Shown here in pieces: positions 57,862-64,000 of a stretch of 64,000 nt of DNA; within the stretch, counting starts at the first letter, position 1; each line of letters starts with the position of its first letter. A model generated the notes under the pieces. The model was given only the letters and a program-made list of their open reading frames with translations, was not told the origin of the DNA and did no database searches. The stretch is taken from positions 8,199,424 to 8,263,423 of the forward strand of contig JAJEKV010000053.1 in assembly GCA_021234155.1 (NCBI GenBank). Reading direction: 5' to 3'. This stretch comes from Isoetes taiwanensis (lineage: Eukaryota; Streptophyta; Lycopodiopsida; Isoetales; Isoetaceae). The position numbers and the translations under genes are program-made.

Positions 57862-58155
57862 CTGTGTTGACAGCAAGAATAAGTATTAATTATATGACTA
57901 ACTTATCGTGTCCGATAAGTTTTATGAAGAGAACTTGCTTATAAGTCTCTTGCTGAATCAAGTTTCTGGGCCAAGTGGCATATTTGGTGCACTGCACCAT
58001 TTTCAGTCTTTTATTCCGAATGGTCGTAATAAGTTAACTTTTATTCTGATTTAAGGAACTACTAGGTCAGTCTTAACCATATTTTACTGCTACTGCAACC
58101 ATCGTACAGAAATAAAGTAATAAGGAGTTTAATAAATACATCAAAGTAAACATAC
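57862..58155 (-). other. intron between PLE B ORF1 and ORF2
   Basis: An ideal donor AAG|GTATGT lies 8 bp after the ORF1 stop, and an acceptor GTCAACACAG ends at 57862. Splicing would shorten the inter-ORF leader from about 345 to about 50 nt. PLE A has only an 80-bp spacer with a CATGCAG acceptor-like site at the same place. Confidence 0.5.
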
Positions 58156-58163
58156 CTTGTGAT

Positions 58164-59672
58164 TTAATAGTTGAGTTTCTGTCCCATATAGTCTTTACCC
58201 TTTGGTATCTTGTTGTTGGAGTCCTTAGTTACTGAATGTCCGATGTTTGAACTTGGTGTACCAATACCTTCAATGGAGATACTTTCAGATTGAACCAAAT
58301 CACCTCCGTGCGGATCCATTGTAATTCTGGGAGGTTGAGTGACCTTGCTCAGAGATGTACTTGCTGCTCGACTTTTTGTCATTCTGGTTTTTCTGTTAAA
58401 GTTTGAACCCTTGTTGCCCTGACTCTTAGTCATAAAGGAGGCATGTTTGATCATTTTCTCACATATATCTACCATTTTACATCTTATCCTATTCAGCTTG
58501 AAATCCCCCCATGGATCTGCTGCCAAGTCACTTACCATTTCAATCATTGTTTGCCTAATCTCTAGATATGAGATATAGGCCAAAATGCTTTTCTTTAGAG
58601 TAGTTTTGAGGCAATTTCTAAAGGCTACAAACTGTCCAGCCACAGAAATATTAGGATAAACCATATGTAAATTGTTCAGTACATACCAGAGTGCATGATC
58701 CAGCCAGGTCATGTTGTCTCTACATTTCTTATTTCTTCCTTGTGCTTCACAATAGCATTTGAAGTATGGGCACATTGTTCGCCAGATCCTTTTAAGATAG
58801 AAATCATCCCTGTCTATTGTGGGGTACGCCATATGCCCCTTTTGGCTAATATAGATAAAGTCATCCCTAGTACAAACCTTATCAAAGAACCTAGTGGTAA
58901 AGTTGAGCTTGACCTTGTCTTTTTTCACAAACTTCTCCATTTTTAAAGCAGATGCCTTGGCTGCGTCTATTTGCGCTGGTGTAATGTTGCCAAGTGTAAT
59001 CCAAGCATCCTGGCTGATGGGTGCCAATGCTCCAAAATTTTTTGTCCTCCATATACCCTGGTTACAAAGTATACCATGGCTTTCAACCAAACGTTCAGGT
59101 ATAATTGGGAAACGTGAACAGTTGCTAAGTGTAAAGCTAAAGCTTTCCTTGCTGCCATCATCAGTAACACCACGATTGGAGTTGAGTGTTTCCTTGTCTT
59201 TTTAAGAAAGACTATCTTGTACGTTTAACCAGTCTGCATCTCTGTTTTCATCATCATCTTGTGATTTTTTAATATCATTGGCTGTTTCAAGTGGACCTAT
59301 CCCAGAAAAGTAGAGACCTTTTCTTTGATCTTCCTCGGTTGTCCATGCGAAGATTTTACTTGGAATTTCAGCATATGCTTTGTTGACTATGCTTACTATT
59401 TCATCATAGTTGTCACCTGCTTTGTTGATTGCTGGTACTAGCTGAAGCCATTCACTGAATCCTAGATGCTCTATAATTGAGAATTCACCATCCTTTTTAG
59501 TGATTTCCTTTTCCAGTAAATATTCATGCACTTTGCCTTCTTTTATACAGCACATTAAGGTTTGTACCGCAGCATTTGGGACTTCAATTTTACTGCCTCC
59601 ATATCCAAGGGCTATCAGCTCATGGTTCCATGTGGGGGGTATGACCTCAAATTGATTATCATCATATTGCTT
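58164..59672 (-). pseudogene. PLE B ORF1 exon 2, one in-frame stop
   Basis: It starts after the TTTTACAG acceptor (exon base 59672) in phase 0 with exon 1. The intron 61540-59673 is 1868 nt. One TAA (59202-59204) interrupts an otherwise continuous frame. Shared with PLE A: 'LGYGG', 'FSEWLQLV', 'PERLVE', 'GALAPI', the Cys cluster 'CPYFKCYC..C' near 58750 and 'WLDHALWYVLNNL'. The tail is basic but not RGG-rich. I recognise no known family; a gag-like role is inferred. Confidence 0.7.
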
Positions 59673-59805
59673 CTGTAAAAGTAAGAAAACAGTGAGAACC
59701 ATCAAGATAAGTAGTTTGTATTTTAGTCTGCCAAGTAAAACCACAGTGTACCAAAGACATAAGCAACACCAGTTAAACTAGTGAATTGAAATGTCTAAAA
59801 AAAAC

Positions 59806-61789
59806 CCAGCCAAAACTAAATGCCTTTAGAATTGCATCTGCTTCGGTCAATCCCTAAGCAGTCTTATCAATCCAGGCCTAGCCTTTGGCTTTGCCAGTCT
59901 GGTACTTAATGCCTTTGATCAATGTTTAGAACAATTACAATAGTAAATAATAGACTGGGAAACAATCCAAAGTATTAACTCGTCTAATAATAACCTGAAC
60001 TTAAACATTTTGTCACTGGCCTTTACTTTTATGATCAGTTATCAAAGGGCTGGAATACACACCATTAGCCTAATGTTACTTTACATGTAGTACTCCACTG
60101 GATCCAAAAACGAGTCCTCGCTTCATATTAAATATTGACTATTTTACTCCCTTTAAAATGTTGAAGGATATTTTTAAGTCTGCCTTGTTGTTATTCAAAT
60201 AATAAATTTCGTTCTGCTAGTACATAGTTCCAGCTGCATTTAAATCGATATTGATTACTCAATTTACTTATCTTTTTATATCTATCATTGTCAAAGTGTT
60301 CTCCTTTCCTTTTTAATAAGGCTGCTCGTTTATAACTGTAAATCCATTTTACATTATTTGACATAAGCAGGATACGCTATGTTATTTCATACATCTATTA
60401 TTTTCTACCTCACAATCGTTTGCAACCAGATATACGTTTATACTCAGATAAATTTAGACCAGCTAGTTATTTGGGCTATCAAATATGATGCAAATATCTT
60501 CATATATTCAAAATCCAGCCTGTAGCTATTGGAGAACAGCACATGTTTATAATATACTGAAAATTGGAGAGTGATATACCTCGTATGATTATGTCTTAAG
60601 CAGCCAAAATTTTAAAGTATAAGGTTCATACTAGTGATGGTTCAATAAAACATTATAACAGTCAGCATGCTACTATATCAGCAGATTGTATAACCCATTA
60701 GGCGTCCTTTCAAAATTGATCTTCAAAGTTTTGTATTGTAGCACATTTCCCCCAAAGTCCCATTCGAACATTTGACTAAAAAGAGCAATGAGAAGAGAGA
60801 CGTTCGTACCTGCAGCCAACCAAGAATTTGTTAGCATGAAAATGGTAACAAATCCAGGGCCAGAAGGTACATAGAGTCTCTCGGTTTATCACCGGTCACT
60901 CATTGCACCTTCTTAGCCTTATGTTTTAAAAGGAACAGAGGATTCAATCTATGCTAAAGATGGAGAATCATTTTTATTTTACTGTCCAGATACCTCATTG
61001 TTAGTATTCATTCCATAGAATGATTTGTATTTTAATAGACTTTAAACAGAAGATCCAGTCTTAGGGTGCACCCATTCTTATGATGTGGTCACTAAATGCT
61101 TATCCGCATCTGTCACTCAAATGTATCAGATATATAACTTAAGCCTGGTATTCAACAAACAATAATACTACTTGCTTAGATTTTTCAAAACATTAGAGAG
61201 AATACTGTTAATGTAGTAATGCTGAACCTGTTTTTCATTAAACCATAACATTTTTAAACAAGTCCTGCTATTAGTGCTAAGGTCATCCATGTATACGAAA
61301 TCGAAGCTTATCAGAAATTATCTGTTACTAGCAGTTTACGTTATCAATCATAAGTAATCATATGGTCTTCTAACTAGAGATACGGTTACTGATATGTTAG
61401 AAACAAGCTTGTCTTACCGTCTTATATTTTGTAAAAACCTATAAACACAACTATCAGCCTTGCTATTAGGTTTTACCATCCGCGTTCGTATCATCTAACT
61501 GTGAATATAATGTAGAACTTTTGGTTCCAGTTCGAAATACCTGATAGTCTTCCTGGTCTGAGCAATACTCCTCATCTAGTTGTGTTTCAGGAATAGATGA
61601 GTTATAATCCATTGCAGTATAACAATCCCTGCCGGAATCACCAGTATAGCTTTTCTTGTTACTTTTGCCTGTTGCACTTTCACTTGCTCCACGTTTTGGG
61701 TTAACCATATCTATATGATCATAAGCAAGCCCAACCGCCTTATCGTTGACGCTCAAATAGCTCTGCACTTCTTTTTCCAGGATGATTTC
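59806..61789 (-). repeat. upstream pseudo-LTR of PLE B
   Basis: This copy matches 53136-55075. It includes the exon 1 donor (CAG|GTATTT at 61541/61540). Compared with the downstream copy it has insertions near 60262 and 61358 and scattered substitutions. Confidence 0.9.
61541..61789 (-). pseudogene. PLE B ORF1 exon 1, disrupted by LINE H
   Basis: The last 83 or so codons of exon 1 are intact up to the donor. The first 20 codons are replaced by the poly(A) end of LINE H at about 61789. The rest of the exon should lie beyond the LINE, outside this window. Confidence 0.75.
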
Positions 61790-61992
61790 TTTTTTTTAAT
61801 TGAAGGCAGTGTATATTAAATATGTATAATAAAGGTACAAAAGGGAGCAATGAGAGCTCTTAACTTTTAGGAGGTAACCTTTAGGAAAGGGTAGGTTATT
61901 GACCCTGAAAAAACCAACTATCCCAAATCAAACAACAGTTAAAAGTTTATGGAAGTTGCAGGTGTAAACTGGTAGTAGTTAAAGCCGGAGGC

Positions 61993-62301
61993 TTAGTGAT
62001 CACCCGAGAACCGTCTTTTCTTGGGCTCTCTCTTGGAGTGGTCTTTTCTTCCCATTCCCTTGTTGGCTACAATGAAAAGGCAGTAGGGGCATTTGCATAA
62101 ATGAGCCTTTCCTGGGTTGAATCTGTCCTTCTTATCTTTTGCACTGCATAAGATGTATCTTTTTTCGTCATAGTAAGAGAGGCAGGCGCAGTTGCAACTA
62201 CAGTCTTCGCCATGTCCATTTGGTACTTCAACTCCAAATTGTGTCAACCAGAGCGCATTTGCATGGAGATTCATTCTCTTCCACCTTAGTCTTTTGAACA
62301 T
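61993..62301 (-). CDS. LINE H downstream Cys-rich ORF
   Basis: This is 102 codons from ATG 62301. A central cluster CSCNCAC, then C after 11 residues, then CKCPYC after 16 more, is followed by a very basic tail. It lies just after the RT ORF. The intervening 55 bp has a donor-like AAG|GTACAT directly at the RT stop and a TTATTTTCAG acceptor before the ORF. It may be a nucleic-acid-binding accessory protein or captured exon. I do not recognise it. Confidence 0.4.
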   Translation of the reverse strand: MFKRLRWKRMNLHANALWLTQFGVEVPNGHGEDCSCNCACLSYYDEKRYILCSAKDKKDRFNPGKAHLCKCPYCLFIVANKGMGRKDHSKREPKKRRFSGDH

Positions 62302-62355
62302 AATCAAAGTATTACCTGAAAATAAGGAAAAAACCAACATAAGTAATTATGTACC

Positions 62356-64000
62356 TTATTGCTGATTTCCATATACCTCAAGGACCCAGTTAATATCATA
62401 TTGGGTCTGCTTAATGATGGCAGTAGGCCATATAATTTCCTCCTTAAAGATTAAGGAGTTTCTACCCTTCCACATTCTCCACATGAGAATATATCTTCTC
62501 CACTCAATAGGGTTTTCAGGGAAGAAGAATTCTGTGATATGCATATTAGAAAGGCCTGGAATGTTCAGTTCAGATTCAGCCAGCTCCAGAACCCATTCTG
62601 CCCATAGGCACTCTTTAAAAAGGTGTGCTTCATCTTCTTGATCCTGCAAGCATCTAACACAGATATCAGAGTTAGACATATTAAGCCTCCATCTCTTACT
62701 GTTCGTGGCAAGGGCTTTATGCCAAAGTTGCCACATAAAAGCTTTGATTTTAGGATGAATTGGGCTCTTCCACATAAATTTCAGGTTTCTGAGAACCCTG
62801 TCAGGTTCAATGGTCCATTTCGAATGAATGGTAACTTCTTGGTCTCTATTGAGGTACCTGTAAGCTAAGCTGACTTTATAACCACAAAACCCATTAATGT
62901 GCCAGAAAACATTAGTATCATGCCAATCTCCATAAGCCAATCTTTGAGTAATACTATTGAAAAGCTGCCTGGAGTCATCTCCTAGATCTGCAAGACTGGA
63001 ATCTTGGTAAACAAATTCATCAATAATATCACTTATGTAGATAACTCCCCGTTGAGTCCATTGCTTGGCTAACTTAGGAAAGTTAGTGGCAAGACAAATG
63101 TTAGGGTCATCCAGAATCAGAGAGGGGCTCCAAAATATAGGCTGGTCCTGTGAAAGTCCTTCTTTCCAAGTATACATACCTCTAACCTTCAACCATGCCC
63201 TAATCCACTTCTTAATAATTAAAGGCATAGTGGTAGGGATAGTAAAGTCGAAGTAGATACTATGAGGAAGCTGCATATTAAGATTTCTCCAGCCAAAGGG
63301 GTGGCATTTCTTAATGTAATAGGAGATGAGAGTACTCACAGGGTGATTAATCTGGTTATTATAGGCCCTAAAGAAGTACTTTGCAGCCAAAGCAGTGGCC
63401 TGCTTCTCAATGTTTATGACCCCCAGACCCCCCATTCTTTTGTGCTTGCAGCATTCTTCCATAGAAATAGGAATCCAACATCTTCTGCTTGATCCACCTG
63501 CTATAAACCTTCCAATGATGCTCTGCATTTTTGTCAAGACTTTCTTAGGGGCCATAATGATGGAGGATTGATAGACCTGAGAGGAAGAGATGACCAAGTT
63601 TGCCAGAATAGCTCTCCCATTTTTGGATAGAAACTTGGAATTAAGGGAGTCAACTTTTTTATAAAATTTATCAATTAAATCCTCCAAAAGATCACAAGCA
63701 TTAACTCTAATAGCAAAGGGGATACCTAGAATTTTAGTTTTAGTATTAGGGGAGAGATACATACAACCCAGTCTTGCTGCAGCAAGCTCACCCTCCTCTT
63801 GATGCCTAGAAATCAACTTGGTCTTGACAGGATTGATTCTACATCCCGAGCATTTGCCAAATTCTTCCAGAGTGGCCAGAGTATTCTGGATGGATTGGTC
63901 CTCCAAATGTAGAAATAAGAATGTGTCATCTGCAAAGTGGACATTAAGAATCTCACCATCCTCCTGAGAGGGAAGCCTGAGACCCTTGATTAGGTGAAGA
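62356..64000 (-). CDS. LINE H reverse transcriptase, C-terminal part
   Basis: The frame is open from the right edge to a stop at 62356. It enters the window just before the catalytic box 'VHFADDTFLFLH' (about 63920). 'KTKILGIPFAI', 'KNGRAILANLV', 'GGLGVINIEKQATALAAKYFF' and a zf-RVT domain follow ('WKSPIHPKIKAFMWQLWHKAL', 'CVRCLQDQEDEAHLFKEC'). It ends with 'RRYILMWRMWKGRNSLIF', all typical of plant L1 ORF2. No damage is visible in this part, so the element may be recent. Confidence 0.9.
   Translation of the reverse strand, partial: LHLIKGLRLPSQEDGEILNVHFADDTFLFLHLEDQSIQNTLATLEEFGKCSGCRINPVKTKLISRHQEEGELAAARLGCMYLSPNTKTKILGIPFAIRVNACDLLEDLIDKFYKKVDSLNSKFLSKNGRAILANLVISSSQVYQSSIIMAPKKVLTKMQSIIGRFIAGGSSRRCWIPISMEECCKHKRMGGLGVINIEKQATALAAKYFFRAYNNQINHPVSTLISYYIKKCHPFGWRNLNMQLPHSIYFDFTIPTTMPLIIKKWIRAWLKVRGMYTWKEGLSQDQPIFWSPSLILDDPNICLATNFPKLAKQWTQRGVIYISDIIDEFVYQDSSLADLGDDSRQLFNSITQRLAYGDWHDTNVFWHINGFCGYKVSLAYRYLNRDQEVTIHSKWTIEPDRVLRNLKFMWKSPIHPKIKAFMWQLWHKALATNSKRWRLNMSNSDICVRCLQDQEDEAHLFKECLWAEWVLELAESELNIPGLSNMHITEFFFPENPIEWRRYILMWRMWKGRNSLIFKEEIIWPTAIIKQTQYDINWVLEVYGNQQ

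Larger units (their letters stand above)
53136..61789 (-). mobile_element. Penelope-like retroelement B with pseudo-LTRs
   Basis: On the - strand: truncated exon 1 and intron (61789-59806), ORF1 exon 2, short intron, ORF2 (RT), 3' UTR with hairpin and terminal motif, then a second copy of 5' UTR, exon 1 and intron (55625-53136). The stretch 53136-55075 repeats at 59806-61789 with small differences, including a 33-bp insertion near 60262. The architecture is the same as PLE A, although the protein sequences have diverged strongly. LINE H cuts the 5' copy and LINE F abuts the 3' copy. Confidence 0.75.
61788..64000 (-). mobile_element. L1-type LINE H, continues past the right edge
   Basis: The + strand T run at 61790-61797 is the poly(A) end of a - strand LINE. 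Its RT ORF is open to the window edge. It is inserted in ORF1 exon 1 of PLE B and is therefore younger than it. Confidence 0.85.

Overview
The window looks like nuclear DNA of a land plant, and more specifically of a repeat-rich non-seed plant such as a fern or lycophyte. The plant call rests on the TTTAGGG-type telomere repeats, GT-AG introns, a plant-type PIF/Harbinger element, plant L1-type LINEs with zf-RVT tails, and LTR retrotransposons whose primer-binding sites match plant families. The narrower placement is inference. I recognise no ordinary housekeeping gene; almost everything is mobile DNA, much of it nested.

Layout. 1-2.67 kb: AT-rich DNA without a recognisable gene. 2.67-10.4 kb: a Penelope-like retroelement (PLE 'A', + strand) with a spliced ORF1, a reverse-transcriptase ORF2 and about 2 kb of near-identical flanking direct repeats (pseudo-LTR arrangement). 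Its 5'-truncated upstream copy is joined directly to short head-to-head telomere arrays. 10.4-11.3 kb: a 5'-truncated related element ('C', - strand), then a tRNA-derived SINE-like sequence and a TATA/heat-shock-element-like region. 12.3-18.8 kb: a decayed LTR retrotransposon (G1, - strand) whose leader carries four copies of a 64-nt stem-loop. It is interrupted by a small non-autonomous LTR element (G2, 12562-15331) with LTRs I read as identical and a perfect 5-bp target duplication.

18.9-31.4 kb: a cluster of intron-containing, partly broken genes. These are a coiled-coil/RING protein, a Ulp1-like cysteine protease, a second RING-like protein and, on the opposite strand, a DDE-type transposase with the motifs DFAENY, SDG and HGKG. 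32-37 kb: a 12-copy GGAATATTCC array, an unknown small gene, and a second diverged copy of the same transposase gene broken by a 488-bp hAT-like MITE. 37-40 kb: LTR-like DNA and a 1.3-kb homopurine tract. 40.3-42.6 kb: LINE 'D' with an intact RT ORF. 42.7-48.9 kb: PIF/Harbinger transposase (+) and convergent Myb/SANT gene (-), with a retroposon inside and (CT)n on both sides. 49.3-53.1 kb: degenerate L1-type LINE 'F'. 53.1-61.8 kb: a second PLE ('B', - strand) with the same pseudo-LTR and spliced ORF1/ORF2 architecture. 61.8-64 kb: LINE 'H' (- strand), inserted in exon 1 of PLE B and running off the right edge.

The two most interesting systems are (1) the endonuclease-lacking, intron-containing PLEs with a novel Cys/RGG ORF1 and a telomere-repeat junction, and (2) the 12-kb cluster that places a DDE transposase beside a Ulp1-like protease and RING proteins, possibly a large multi-gene DNA transposon. 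Homology calls are from motif reading only; no database search was possible.
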